Source of the DNA: Lachnospiraceae bacterium
GTDB taxonomy: Bacteria > Bacillota > Clostridia > Lachnospirales > Lachnospiraceae
Reading direction: 5' to 3'
Assembly (NCBI GenBank): GCA_028692395.1
Contig: JAQUXP010000029.1
Span: forward strand, 1 to 47,578
Length of the DNA: 47,578 nucleotides
How positions within the stretch are numbered: position 1 is the first letter of the stretch; each line of letters begins with the position of its first letter. The notes beneath the pieces were generated by a model. It saw only the letters and a program-made list of their open reading frames with translations, did not search any database and was not told the origin of the DNA. The translations under genes were made by a program, and so were the position numbers. Below are positions 33,721 through 43,180 of the stretch, in pieces.

Positions 33721-34935
33721 TTACAGACTTTTAAAGCGTTCCACTGCTGCAACCGTATTTTCATAGGTACCAAAAGCCGTCAGACGGAAGTACCCTTCCC
33801 CGCTGGGACCAAAGCCCGAGCCTGGAGTCCCCACAACCTGTACATTCTTCAGAAGCTGATCAAAGAACTCCCAGGAGGTCATTCCCTTCGGTGTTTTCAT
33901 CCAGATATAAGGAGAATTCACCCCTCCGGATACCTGATATCCAGCAGCCTTTAATCCATCATAGATAACCCTTGCATTCTTCATGTAATAAGCAATCTGC
34001 TCCTTCAGTTCCGCTTTTCCCTCTGGTGAATATACCGCTTCCCCGGCTCTCTGGATAATATAAGGTGCTCCGTTATACTTGGTTCCATGGCGGCGAGCCC
34101 ACAGGCTGTGCAGCATCACATCACCATCCTTTAGATCCTTCGGAATCACCGTATATCCAAGGCGAAGTCCGGTAAATCCCGCATTTTTGGAAAAGCTGTG
34201 AAGCTCGATGGCACAGGTTCTTGCCCCTTCGCATTCATAGATGGAATGAGGAACATTTTCCTCTGAAATATATGCTTCATAGGCAGCATCATAGATGATC
34301 ACTGCACCCACTTTATTCGCATAATCTACCCATACCTGTAACTGCCCCTTCGTCATGGCAGCTCCTGTTGGGTTGTTCGGAGAACACAGATAGATGATAT
34401 CCGGTGTTTCATCCGGTATTTCCGGACAAAATCCATTCGTCTCCGTGGCGGGCATATAGATCACATCGGAAAATGTCTCCGTCAGTGTGCTGTAGGTACC
34501 GCCTCTTCCTGCCATAATATTAGAATCCACATAAACCGGATATACCGGATCACATACTGCGATTTTACAGTCACTGCTGAAAATCTCCTGGATATTACTA
34601 CAGTCACACTTTGCTCCGTCAGAGACAAAGATCTCATCGGCCTGAACATCACAGCCTCTGGCATGATAATCATTCTCAGCGATCGCATCTCTTAAAAATG
34701 CATAGCCAAGATCCGGTGCATAGCCATGGAAGGTCTCAGCCTCTCCCATCTCATCTACTGCACTGTGCAGTGCCCGGATAATACTTGGTGCGATGGGCTG
34801 TGTCACATCACCGATTCCAAGACGAATAATCTTTTTATCCGGATTTTCCGCCTGAAATGCAGATACTTTTTTTGCTATAGTAGAAAAGAGATAACTTCCC
34901 GGTAATTTCAAATAGTCTTCATTTATTTTGAACAT
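33721..34935 (-). CDS. dapL: LL-diaminopimelate aminotransferase
   Basis: 404-residue PLP enzyme that makes LL-diaminopimelate directly from tetrahydrodipicolinate and glutamate, bypassing the succinylase/acetylase routes to lysine and peptidoglycan. Class I aminotransferase motifs: LGIGDVTQPI at the N-terminus, SPNNPTGAAMT, IYDAAYEAYI and the PLP-lysine HSFSKNAGFTGLRLGY; C-terminal arginine in YFRLTAFG. It consumes glutamate, which fits its place after glnA and the ANTAR regulator (gap 19 nt), probably one operon. Confidence 0.94.
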   Translation of the reverse strand: MFKINEDYLKLPGSYLFSTIAKKVSAFQAENPDKKIIRLGIGDVTQPIAPSIIRALHSAVDEMGEAETFHGYAPDLGYAFLRDAIAENDYHARGCDVQADEIFVSDGAKCDCSNIQEIFSSDCKIAVCDPVYPVYVDSNIMAGRGGTYSTLTETFSDVIYMPATETNGFCPEIPDETPDIIYLCSPNNPTGAAMTKGQLQVWVDYANKVGAVIIYDAAYEAYISEENVPHSIYECEGARTCAIELHSFSKNAGFTGLRLGYTVIPKDLKDGDVMLHSLWARRHGTKYNGAPYIIQRAGEAVYSPEGKAELKEQIAYYMKNARVIYDGLKAAGYQVSGGVNSPYIWMKTPKGMTSWEFFDQLLKNVQVVGTPGSGFGPSGEGYFRLTAFGTYENTVAAVERFKSL

Positions 34936-34954
34936 TTTATTCTCCTTTTTTGTA

Positions 34955-35497
34955 TCAGCAGTTCATAAGAGTCAGAATCATCTGAGCAGTTTCTACCAGA
35001 TTCGTACCACTGTCCATGCTGCACTTCTGTATGTACCGGTGTGCTTCCGATTCTGTCATACGATTTCGTTCCATCAGAAGTGTTTTTGCATGGTCGAGGA
35101 CCTCCTGCTCTTCTTTATTACGCTTATGAACCAGTTTTTTCTTCTTTCGTATTCGCACCTGGTGCTGCATCATCTGAATTGTGTTTACCAGTTCAAACAC
35201 AGACAGCGGCATGGAGACAGAGATTACGCCGCTGTCCTCGCAGCTTCCAAGAATCCGGCTGGAGGCAAGAAGCAACATCTCAAAACTGTCTGGCATACAT
35301 TCCCGCAGATCTGCATAGAACATATCCGGCAGACGATAACCACAGATGATAATTCCCCCATCCAGTTCATTCATCTCTGCCAGTGCCTGAGAAGCAGTTG
35401 TGCAGACAGCATCCGACTTTATGTCATGTCTGTTAAGGATATCCCGAATACGTCTTGCGTCTTCTAATTTCGGAAATGCTATTACCAAGCTGCTCAT
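34955..35497 (-). CDS. ANTAR-domain RNA-binding regulator with degenerate receiver
   Basis: 180-residue two-domain protein. Residues about 1-115 have a receiver fold, but the phosphoacceptor region reads IIICGYRLPDM, with Gly/Cys where the aspartate should be, so phosphorylation is unlikely. A charged coiled-coil linker (RIRKKKKLVHKRNKEEQEVLDHAK) leads into an ANTAR domain (about 125-178; AKTLLMERNRMTESEAHRYIQKCSMDSG, then a VETAQMIL helix). ANTAR proteins bind hexaloop RNA hairpins and prevent transcription termination. It starts 16 nt after the glnA stop. I infer it acts on the glnA and amt leaders. Confidence 0.9.
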   Translation of the reverse strand: MSSLVIAFPKLEDARRIRDILNRHDIKSDAVCTTASQALAEMNELDGGIIICGYRLPDMFYADLRECMPDSFEMLLLASSRILGSCEDSGVISVSMPLSVFELVNTIQMMQHQVRIRKKKKLVHKRNKEEQEVLDHAKTLLMERNRMTESEAHRYIQKCSMDSGTNLVETAQMILTLMNC

Positions 35498-35513
35498 ATC
35501 TTACGCCCCTTAC

Positions 35514-36848
35514 TTATATCCGGTGTAAATACTTTTCTACCTCCCAGTTTGACACCTGAGGAATATATTCTTCCCATTCAGCTCTTTTTGCCTGCAGATA
35601 TCGATCAGAAAATGTTTTTCCAAGTACCTGCTGCAGGAATTCATCTTTCTCAAACTCATTAATCGCTTCGTCCAAAGTGGAGGGGAGACGGTCAATCTGC
35701 CGCCTTTTCTGTTCTTCCACTGACATGGCGTCAATGTTATCCTCCACAGCCTTCGGCGGCAGTATCTGATTTTTTATGCCATCCAGCCCCGCTGCAAGAG
35801 TACATGCCATCACAAGATAAGGATTGGCTGAAGGATCCGGGGAACGAAGTTCAATCCTGGTCCGATTGCCCCGCATCACCGGAATCCGAATCAGAGGGCT
35901 TTTGTTTTTTGTAGACCATGCTACGTGAATCGGTGCTTCATATCCTGGAACCAGTCTCTTATAGGAGTTTACCAGAGGATTATTGATTAAGGTCATTCCC
36001 TTGATATGCTTTAAGATTCCTCCCACAAAGTAGTATGCAGTCTGAGACAATCCATTCTCGTCCGTCTCATCAAAGAAAAGATTTTTTCCCAGCATATCGG
36101 TAAGCTTGCAGTTTAGATGAAGGCCGGAACCATGAACACCGGTCGTAGGCTTTGGCATAAAGGTTGCATGGAGCCCATGACGCTTGGCGATGGTACGCAC
36201 TGCAAACTTAAATGTCATCAGACTATCTGCCGCTTCCATTCCCTGACACTGATGAAAATCAATCTCATGCTGTCCAGGAGCAATCTCGTGATAAGAAGAT
36301 TCCACTTCAAACCCCATATCCTCCAGGGTAAGCACCATATCACGGCGGGCATTCTCTCCAAGATCCTTAGGACCCAGATCAAAGTAGCCTGCACGGTCAT
36401 GTGTCATGGTAGTTGGCATTCCATCATCATCGGTGTGAAACAGGAAGAATTCACATTCCGGTCCTGCAATAAAGGAATATCCCATGTCTTTTGCTTCCTT
36501 CAGCACACGCTTTAGAATGATGCGGGAACATTCCTCCGAAGGGGTTCCATCCGGATTGTGTACATCACAGAGCAGTCTTGCAACTTTTCCCTGCTGGGGA
36601 CGCCAAGGCAGGATCACGAAGGAATCCAGATCCGGATATAAAAACATCTCCATCTCTTCTGTCCTTGCAAAGCCCTCGATAGCAGACCCGTCAAAGAGGC
36701 ATTCATTATTCAGGGCCTTTTCCAGCTGACTGGAAGTGATTGCCATATTTCTTAAGGTTCCAAACATGTCGGTAAATTGAAGACGGATAAACTCCACATC
36801 TTCTTCCTCCGCCATCTGTAAAATCATTTCCTTGGTATATTTTGCCAT
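35514..36848 (-). CDS. glnA: Glutamine synthetase, type I (GSI-alpha)
   Basis: 444-residue GSI: ATP-dependent amidation of glutamate. Motifs: FDGSAIEGFAR (flexible loop), AGPECEFFLF metal-site glutamate, HEIAPGQHEIDFH, and KPTTGVHGSGLHLNCKL. The E. coli-type adenylylation loop is lacking, as expected for GSI-alpha, which is regulated by feedback in Firmicutes. No GlnR gene is seen nearby. ATG 36848 has AAAGGAG. It has its own consensus promoter and an attenuator-like leader, and heads the operon glnA-ANTAR-dapL. Confidence 0.96.
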   Translation of the reverse strand: MAKYTKEMILQMAEEEDVEFIRLQFTDMFGTLRNMAITSSQLEKALNNECLFDGSAIEGFARTEEMEMFLYPDLDSFVILPWRPQQGKVARLLCDVHNPDGTPSEECSRIILKRVLKEAKDMGYSFIAGPECEFFLFHTDDDGMPTTMTHDRAGYFDLGPKDLGENARRDMVLTLEDMGFEVESSYHEIAPGQHEIDFHQCQGMEAADSLMTFKFAVRTIAKRHGLHATFMPKPTTGVHGSGLHLNCKLTDMLGKNLFFDETDENGLSQTAYYFVGGILKHIKGMTLINNPLVNSYKRLVPGYEAPIHVAWSTKNKSPLIRIPVMRGNRTRIELRSPDPSANPYLVMACTLAAGLDGIKNQILPPKAVEDNIDAMSVEEQKRRQIDRLPSTLDEAINEFEKDEFLQQVLGKTFSDRYLQAKRAEWEEYIPQVSNWEVEKYLHRI

Positions 36849-36869
36849 GCCTACTAATCTCCTTTATAT

Positions 36870-36928
36870 AAAAAAGGACTTTCCTTCGGAGGGTAAACTA
36901 TCCCCCAAATGAAAGCCCCTTTGCTTAT
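36870..36928 (-). promoter_or_regulatory. glnA leader: hexaloop hairpin overlapping a terminator-like hairpin
   Basis: The predicted transcript begins ATAAGCAAAGGGGCTTT. AAGC/GCTT (36926-36923 and 36916-36913) closes a six-base loop AAAGGG with A at position 1 and G at position 4, the pattern recognised by ANTAR proteins. The same bases AAAGG...CTTTC pair alternatively with GAAAG...CCTTT downstream, enclosing a GGGGG/CCCTCC hairpin and followed by TTTTTATAT, a terminator-like fold. The two folds exclude each other. The amt leader has the same arrangement. Confidence 0.65.
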
Positions 36929-36934
36929 GCAAAG

Positions 36935-36963
36935 ATTATAACAATCAGGGAAAGAAATGTCAA
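36935..36963 (-). promoter_or_regulatory. Consensus promoter of glnA
   Basis: Minus strand TTGACA (36963-36958), 17-nt spacer, TATAAT (36940-36935): a perfect sigma-A promoter lying just after the gltD stop at 36972. glnA is therefore transcribed independently of gltBD. Confidence 0.85.
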
Positions 36964-36971
36964 ATCATTTA

Positions 36972-38456
36972 TCAAAGATTTGTATATCCCATCAAAGACT
37001 CATCCACTGCCTTTGCCGCATCTCTTCCTTCCCGGATTGCCCACACAACCAGGGACTGACCCCGGTGCATATCTCCTGCTGTAAAGATCTGAGGCACACT
37101 GGTCTGATACTTGTCTGCTTCTGTCAGAACATTCGTCCGGGGATTCAGTGCCACCTGAAATGCATCGGTAACGTACTTCTGACTTCCTAAGAATCCTGCT
37201 GCGATCAATACAAGATCTGCCGGAATGATTTCTTCACTGCCCTCAATCGGCACCATATTCATCCTTCCGGTGGCTTCATCCTTTTTGGGAGCAAGCTTTA
37301 CAAGCTTCATCTGCTTTACTTCGCCTCTTTTGTTCCCTATGAATTCCGTGACAGTTGTCTGATAGATTCTGGGATCATGACCAAATACGGCGATCGCTTC
37401 TTCCTGACCATAATCTGTCTTCAGTATCTTCGGCCACTGAGGCCAGGGATTGGAGGCAGCTCTTTCTTTGGGAGGCATAGGCATCATCTCCAGCTGGGTC
37501 ACACTCTTGGCACCCAGACGGATGGAGGTACCTACACAGTCATTACCCGTGTCACCGCCTCCGATTACAACCACGTGTTTTCCACTGGGGCTGATATAGG
37601 TTTTGTCCTCCAGCTTGGAATCCAGAAGGCTTTTTGTGACAGAGGTCAGATACTCTACCGCAAAGTGAATCCCTTTTAGTTCTCTTCCAGGAGCTTTGAT
37701 ATCACGGGGATTGGAGGCACCGCAGCATAGCAATACCCGGTCATAGGATTTCAGCAGTTCTTCTGCTTTCTTGTCCATGCCTACATCCGTGTTCGTCACG
37801 AACTCAATTCCCTCTGCTTTCATCAGTGCTACCCGGCGGTCTATCACACTTTTTTCCAGCTTCATGTTCGGGATTCCATAGCGCAGCAATCCTCCGATTC
37901 GATCCCGGCGCTCAAAGACGGTTACCTTATGTCCTCTTTTATTCAGCTGAGCTGCAGCAGCCAGTCCGGAAGGACCGGAGCCTACAATCGCAACGGTTTT
38001 TCCTGTGCGTGCCTTGGGAGGCTGTGGGGTAATCAGTCCCGTGTTCCATGCATTTTCTATGATGGACCGCTCATTTTCCTTCGTGGAAACCGGCTCTCCG
38101 TTCAGATTGCAGGTGCAGGCTGCCTCACACAGCGCAGGACATACTCTGGAAGTAAATTCCGGAAAGCAGTTGGTTTTTGCCAGCCTTTGGTAAGCCTGTT
38201 CCCAGTTACCGATATATACCAGATCATTCCACTCCGGGCAGAGATTGTTCAGAGGACATCCGCTTGCCATACCTGCGATTATCTTGCCATTCTGGCAGAA
38301 AGGCACCCCGCATGCCATACAGCGTGCACCCTGGAGCTGCTGCTTTTTCAGGGAAAGAGGGGTATGAAATTCATGAAAATTCTTAATGCGCTCCAGCGGT
38401 GCCGTGCACTCGCTGGTCTTTCGCTCATAGTCTAAAAATCCTGTTGGTTTTCCCAT
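36972..38456 (-). CDS. gltD: Glutamate synthase (NADPH) small subunit
   Basis: 494-residue flavoprotein that passes electrons from NAD(P)H to GltB. N-terminal Fe-S cysteines (GARCMACGVPFCQ, GCPLNNLCPEW, CPALCEAACTC) hold two [4Fe-4S] clusters; FAD motif IVGSGPSGLAAAAQL; NADP site VIGGGDTGNDCVGTS; C-terminal FTAGDMHRGQSLVVWAI. It lies 20 nt after gltB. It is a distant paralogue of NfnB in the same window, but the KPTGFLDYER N-terminus and pairing with gltB mark it as true GltD. Confidence 0.96.
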   Translation of the reverse strand: MGKPTGFLDYERKTSECTAPLERIKNFHEFHTPLSLKKQQLQGARCMACGVPFCQNGKIIAGMASGCPLNNLCPEWNDLVYIGNWEQAYQRLAKTNCFPEFTSRVCPALCEAACTCNLNGEPVSTKENERSIIENAWNTGLITPQPPKARTGKTVAIVGSGPSGLAAAAQLNKRGHKVTVFERRDRIGGLLRYGIPNMKLEKSVIDRRVALMKAEGIEFVTNTDVGMDKKAEELLKSYDRVLLCCGASNPRDIKAPGRELKGIHFAVEYLTSVTKSLLDSKLEDKTYISPSGKHVVVIGGGDTGNDCVGTSIRLGAKSVTQLEMMPMPPKERAASNPWPQWPKILKTDYGQEEAIAVFGHDPRIYQTTVTEFIGNKRGEVKQMKLVKLAPKKDEATGRMNMVPIEGSEEIIPADLVLIAAGFLGSQKYVTDAFQVALNPRTNVLTEADKYQTSVPQIFTAGDMHRGQSLVVWAIREGRDAAKAVDESLMGYTNL

Positions 38457-38476
38457 TTTCTCTCTATCTCCTATCT

Positions 38477-41400
38477 CTATCTGCGCATGCTTTCGTAAAA
38501 TGCTTCAATCTGTGCCTGTTCGCTGCTGAGACCTTTTTCTTCCAGCTGAGCAGAAAGCATCATCATGCGTTTATAGTCATTCGGTATAATCTTTTTGAAT
38601 TTTGGCAGATAAGACTTAAAATCAGCAAGGATTTTCTTTCCCTTGGCAGAGCCGGTAGCTTCTACATGCTTCTGAATCATGTCCTTTAATTCCTGCTCAT
38701 CGTATTTGTTATCTACCTTGTCAATCTCAATCATCTTCTTATTCAGATTACGGTAGAGATCATTCTTCTCATCCAGCACATAAGCGATACCACCGCTCAT
38801 ACCTGCTGCAAAGTTCTTTCCGGTTGAGCCAAGTACCACAACTCTTCCTCCGGTCATATATTCACAGCCGTGATCTCCCACGCCTTCCACTACCGCATTG
38901 ACACCGGAATTACGCACACAGAAACGCTCTCCTGCAACACCGCAGATATAAGCTTCACCGCTGGTTCCGCCATAAAGTGCAACATTTCCGATGATGATAT
39001 TTTCCTCCGGGTTAAATTTGATATTCTTCGGAGGCTGAACAATCAGTTTTCCGCCGGAAAGTCCTTTTCCAAAGTAATCGTTGGAATCTCCGGTAAGATG
39101 AAGGGTCAGACCCCTGGGGATAAATGCTCCAAAGCTCTGCCCGCCAGCTCCATTACATGCAATCACGTAAGTATCCGGCTGCAGACTGTCATCGAATCTT
39201 CTGGTAAGCTCAGAACCCAGCATGGTACCGAATGTACGGTCTGTGTTTTTCACCTTGACGGTGATGGACTTTGGCTCTTTTTTCTCGATGAATGGCATAA
39301 GTTCCTTCAGAAGGATCTTTTCATCCATGGTTTTTTCCAGTTCAAAATTATAAACCTGAGCCGGATCAAAGGTAACTTTTTCATCCAAAGCATACGGATT
39401 GTTGAGAATCTGTGACAGATCCACACGGCTTGCCTTCTCATCTGTGATTTCCGGATTCCGGATCAGACAGTCAGAGCGTCCCACCATCTCATCAATGGTA
39501 CGAAATCCCAGCTTTGCCATGTATTCCCGAAGCTCCTGAGCGATAAAGCGCATAAAGTTTACCACATATTCCGGTTTTCCCTTGAAGCGTTTTCGTAAAA
39601 CCGGATTCTGCGTTGCCACACCTACCGGACAGGTATCCAGGTTGCAGACTCTCATCATAACACAGCCCATCGTTACCAGAGGTGCTGTGGCAAATCCGAA
39701 TTCTTCCGCACCCAGAAGTGCTGCGATGGCCACATCACGTCCACTCATCAGTTTTCCGTCAGTTTCAATCACCACACGTTTTCTAAGTCCATTTTGGATC
39801 AGCGTCTGGTGTGTTTCTGCCAGTCCAAGCTCCCAGGGAAGTCCTGCATTGTGGATAGAGCTTCTCGGTGCAGCACCGGTACCGCCATCATAACCTGAGA
39901 TCAGAATTACCTGAGCACCGGCTTTTGCAACACCTGCTGCCACAGTTCCAACTCCTGCTTCTGATACCAGCTTCACGGAAATTCTTGCATATTTGTTAGC
40001 ATTTTTCAAATCATAGATCAGCTGTGCCAGGTCCTCGATGGAATAAATATCGTGATGAGGCGGTGGAGAGATCAGAGAAACTCCCGGCGTGGAATGTCTG
40101 GTCTTTGCAATCCATGGATATACCTTACCGGCCGGAAGATGTCCGCCCTCTCCTGGTTTTGCACCCTGTGCCATCTTGATCTGAATCTCTTTGGAGTGCA
40201 CCAGATATTTACTGGTTACACCAAAACGTCCGGAAGCCACCTGCTTGATTGCAGAACAGCGTCTGGGATCTGCCAGTCGGTCAGGGCTTTCCCCGCCCTC
40301 TCCTGTATTGGATTTTCCATGAAGCATATTCATAGCGATCGCCAGTGTTTCGTGCGCTTCCTGCGAGATGGAGCCATAGGACATGGCACCTGTTTTAAAT
40401 CTCTGTACGATGGAATCGACGCTTTCCACTTCTTCCAGCGGAATCGGCTGCTTCGCATATCTGAAATCCATAAGGCTTCGAAGATACCCGGATTCTTCCC
40501 GATTCACAAGCTTTGTATATTCCTGAAACATCGGATAGCTTCCCGTCCAGGTAGATTGCTGCAGCAGATGAATCGTCTCAGGATTATAGCGGTGCTCTTC
40601 TCCCTGACTTCTGCTCTTATGTCTTCCGATGCTGTCCAGGGTGAGATCTGTTGCCAGACCCAGCGGATCGAAAGCCCTTGTATGGCGCTCATCTACATCC
40701 CTGGCGATGTCTTCCAGTGTAATACCCCCCACACGGCTTACCGTGTTGGTAAAGTATTTATCGATCACCTCTTTTGAGATTCCGATAGCCTCAAAGATCT
40801 GAGATCCCTGATAGGACTGAATGGTGGAGATACCCATCTTGGAGGCAATCTTCACAATTCCGGTAAGTACTGCTGTATTATAATCGTCCACTGCTGCATA
40901 ATAATCCTTGTCAATCATCTTGTTCGTAATCAGATCATGGATGGTGTCCAGCGCAAGATACGGATTGATTGCACTGGCTCCATAACCAAGCAGTGTAGCA
41001 AAATGATGTACTTCACGAGGTTCTCCGGATTCCAGTATAATACCAAGAGCAGTTCTTTTCTTTGTGCGTACCAGATGCTGATGCACTGCTGATACAGCCA
41101 GCAGAGAAGGAATTGCCACATGATTTTCGTCCACGCCTCGGTCACTGAGGATCAGAATGCTGGCTCCCTGGCGGTAAGCCTTATCGACCTCCACAAAAAG
41201 ATGATCAATCGCACGTTCCAGAGGTGTACTGTTGTAATAGATAATCGGAACCTCTGCTACCTTGAAGCCATCTACCTTCATGTTCTTGATCTTCAGCATA
41301 TCCGTGTTGGTGAGAATCGGATGGTTGATCTTTAGCATCTTACAGTTTTCAGGACATTCCTCCAGAAGATTTCCGTCCTTTCCAAGATAAATTGTGGTGG

Positions 41401-43018
41401 AGGTTACAATCTCCTCACGGATGGAATCAATGGGCGGATTGGTTACCTGGGCAAACAGCTGCTTAAAGTAGTTAAATAAAGGCTGATGCTCTTTCGATAA
41501 AACCGGCAGGGGAGTATCCACGCCCATCGCTCCGATTCCCTCGGAACCATTGAGTGCCATATTCCGAATAGATGTTCGGTATTCTTCGAAGGAATATCCG
41601 AATGCCTTCAGAAGCTTTTTCCGCTCCTCCGGCTCGTACTCTTCTACCCGCAGGTTTGGAATCTTAATATCCTTCAGCTGAACAAGATTGCTGTCAAGCC
41701 ATTCCCCGTAAGGCTGTTTTGCAGCATACTGCTCCTTGAGCTCATCATCATTGATGACACGTCCCTCCACAGTATCTACCAGCAGCATCTTTCCGGGATG
41801 CAGACGTTCTTTTACGACAATCTTCTCTGTTGGAATATCCAGAACACCAACCTCGGAAGCAAGAATCAGATTTCCGTCATCTGTAATATAATATCTGGAT
41901 GGACGCAGACCATTACGATCCAGAACTGCACCAACCTTGTCACCATCTGAGAATACGATAGAAGCCGGTCCGTCCCAGGGCTCCATCATGGTTGCATAAT
42001 ACTGATAAAAATCTCTCTTTTCCATGGAAATGGTATCATTGTTATCCCAGGGCTCCGGAATGGCAATCATAACTGCCAGTGGAAGATCCATACCGCTCAT
42101 CACCAGGAATTCCAGCGTATTGTCAAGCATTGCAGAGTCAGAGCCTTCTGCATTGATCACCGGAAGGACCTTATCCATATCATCTCTTAAGCTGTCAGAA
42201 TCCATGGTCTCTTCTCTGGCAAGCATCTTGTCCGCATTACCACGGATGGTATTGATCTCACCGTTATGTACGATAAAGCGATTGGGATGAGCTCTTTGCC
42301 AGCTCGGATTCGTGTTGGTAGAGAATCTGGAATGTACAATCGCAATTGCAGAAACATACGCAGGGTTCTGCAGATCATGGAAAAAGGTGCGAAGCTGTCC
42401 TACCAGAAACATACCCTTGTATACGATCGTTCTGCTGGAAAGTGACACCACATAGGTGTTATCATTGCTCTGTTCAAAGATACGGCGAACAACATACAGC
42501 CTGCGGTCGAAAGCAAGACCTTCTGCCACGTCCTTTGGCTTTTTGATAAATGCCTGCATGATATATGGCATACATTCTCTGGCTTTATGTCCCAGCACCT
42601 CCGGTGCTGTGGGAACTACACGCCATCCCAGCATCTCAAGACCTTCTTTTTCCACGATGATCTCAAACATCTTTTTAGCCTGATTACGTTTCAGCTCATC
42701 CTGTGGAAAGAAGAACATACCAATACCGTATTCTCTTTCTTTTCCCAAAGAAATACCGAGGGTCTGACAGGCAGTGGAAAAGAATCTATGCGATATCTGC
42801 AGTAGGATTCCAACTCCATCACCTGTCTTACCCTCGGCGTCCTTGCCGGCTCTGTGTTCCAGATTTTCTACAATTTTCAATGCGTTTTCAACAGTTTCGT
42901 GTGTTTTCTCACCTTTGATATTCACCACTGCTCCGATACCACAGTTATCATGTTCGAATTCACTGCGATACAATCCCGGCAGCCGCTGATCTCGGGTACA
43001 TGTAAATTCCTGAGTCAT
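38477..43018 (-). CDS. gltB: Glutamate synthase large subunit
   Basis: 1513-residue GOGAT alpha subunit: makes two glutamates from glutamine and 2-oxoglutarate. An N-terminal class II glutaminase with the processed nucleophile Cys26 (FEHDNCGIGAV, after a 25-residue propeptide), central domain, FMN-binding TIM barrel (about 800-1200; SGYDGGTGAAPRSSIHNAGLPWELGLAE), [3Fe-4S] cysteines (CVMMRVCNLDTCPVGVATQ), and a C-terminal beta-helix with GG-rich repeats. Full length and intact. Its own promoter overlaps a 33-bp palindrome. Confidence 0.97.
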   Translation of the reverse strand: MTQEFTCTRDQRLPGLYRSEFEHDNCGIGAVVNIKGEKTHETVENALKIVENLEHRAGKDAEGKTGDGVGILLQISHRFFSTACQTLGISLGKEREYGIGMFFFPQDELKRNQAKKMFEIIVEKEGLEMLGWRVVPTAPEVLGHKARECMPYIMQAFIKKPKDVAEGLAFDRRLYVVRRIFEQSNDNTYVVSLSSRTIVYKGMFLVGQLRTFFHDLQNPAYVSAIAIVHSRFSTNTNPSWQRAHPNRFIVHNGEINTIRGNADKMLAREETMDSDSLRDDMDKVLPVINAEGSDSAMLDNTLEFLVMSGMDLPLAVMIAIPEPWDNNDTISMEKRDFYQYYATMMEPWDGPASIVFSDGDKVGAVLDRNGLRPSRYYITDDGNLILASEVGVLDIPTEKIVVKERLHPGKMLLVDTVEGRVINDDELKEQYAAKQPYGEWLDSNLVQLKDIKIPNLRVEEYEPEERKKLLKAFGYSFEEYRTSIRNMALNGSEGIGAMGVDTPLPVLSKEHQPLFNYFKQLFAQVTNPPIDSIREEIVTSTTIYLGKDGNLLEECPENCKMLKINHPILTNTDMLKIKNMKVDGFKVAEVPIIYYNSTPLERAIDHLFVEVDKAYRQGASILILSDRGVDENHVAIPSLLAVSAVHQHLVRTKKRTALGIILESGEPREVHHFATLLGYGASAINPYLALDTIHDLITNKMIDKDYYAAVDDYNTAVLTGIVKIASKMGISTIQSYQGSQIFEAIGISKEVIDKYFTNTVSRVGGITLEDIARDVDERHTRAFDPLGLATDLTLDSIGRHKSRSQGEEHRYNPETIHLLQQSTWTGSYPMFQEYTKLVNREESGYLRSLMDFRYAKQPIPLEEVESVDSIVQRFKTGAMSYGSISQEAHETLAIAMNMLHGKSNTGEGGESPDRLADPRRCSAIKQVASGRFGVTSKYLVHSKEIQIKMAQGAKPGEGGHLPAGKVYPWIAKTRHSTPGVSLISPPPHHDIYSIEDLAQLIYDLKNANKYARISVKLVSEAGVGTVAAGVAKAGAQVILISGYDGGTGAAPRSSIHNAGLPWELGLAETHQTLIQNGLRKRVVIETDGKLMSGRDVAIAALLGAEEFGFATAPLVTMGCVMMRVCNLDTCPVGVATQNPVLRKRFKGKPEYVVNFMRFIAQELREYMAKLGFRTIDEMVGRSDCLIRNPEITDEKASRVDLSQILNNPYALDEKVTFDPAQVYNFELEKTMDEKILLKELMPFIEKKEPKSITVKVKNTDRTFGTMLGSELTRRFDDSLQPDTYVIACNGAGGQSFGAFIPRGLTLHLTGDSNDYFGKGLSGGKLIVQPPKNIKFNPEENIIIGNVALYGGTSGEAYICGVAGERFCVRNSGVNAVVEGVGDHGCEYMTGGRVVVLGSTGKNFAAGMSGGIAYVLDEKNDLYRNLNKKMIEIDKVDNKYDEQELKDMIQKHVEATGSAKGKKILADFKSYLPKFKKIIPNDYKRMMMLSAQLEEKGLSSEQAQIEAFYESMRR

Positions 43019-43045
43019 ATGAACTTCCCTCTTTCTCTATATATA

Positions 43046-43078
43046 ATTATTTTCAGGTTGCATTAAGCTGAAAATAAT
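43046..43078. promoter_or_regulatory. 33-bp palindrome overlapping the gltB -10 region
   Basis: ATTATTTTCAG (43046-43056) and CTGAAAATAAT (43068-43078) are perfectly complementary over 11 bp with an 11-nt centre. The outer edge overlaps the gltB -10 (43081-43076) by three bases and the rest covers the transcription start. It suits a dimeric repressor operator or, if transcribed, a 5'-end stem-loop. No regulator gene for it is recognisable nearby. Confidence 0.6.
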
Positions 43079-43104
43079 ATACAACAAAAAAAATCATTTG
43101 TAAA
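43076..43104 (-). promoter_or_regulatory. Promoter of gltB-gltD
   Basis: Minus strand TTTACA (43104-43099), 17-nt spacer rich in T, TATATT (43081-43076). It begins right at the edge of the pyrG 3' hairpin. The gltB start lies about 55 nt downstream with GAGGGAAG as ribosome binding site. Confidence 0.7.
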
Positions 43105-43166
43105 GGGGTAAATTTAATTTAATTAAATATATCTATCTATATTTTAATTAAATAATCATTTACCCC
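43105..43166. terminator. Long AT-rich hairpin after pyrG
   Basis: GGGGTAAAT pairs with ATTTACCCC as a GC clamp. Inside, ATTTAATTAAATATA pairs with TATATTTTAATTAAAT apart from small bulges, around a six-base loop. The 62-nt fold starts 14 nt after the pyrG stop (43181). No immediate T-tract follows on the minus strand (T8 comes about 12 nt later), so termination for pyrG is likely but not certain. It abuts the gltB -35. Confidence 0.6.
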
Positions 43167-43180
43167 ATTTATATTTCTTT

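Noticed and set aside
36870-36928. Glutamine riboswitch (glnA RNA) in the glnA leader
   Set aside because: The conserved glutamine-aptamer core sequences are not visible; the leader is better explained by the shared hairpin/terminator switch.
43046-43078. ANTAR-type hexaloop in the gltB leader
   Set aside because: The natural fold of this palindrome leaves an 11-nt loop, and the ATAAGCAAAGG motif of glnA and amt is absent.
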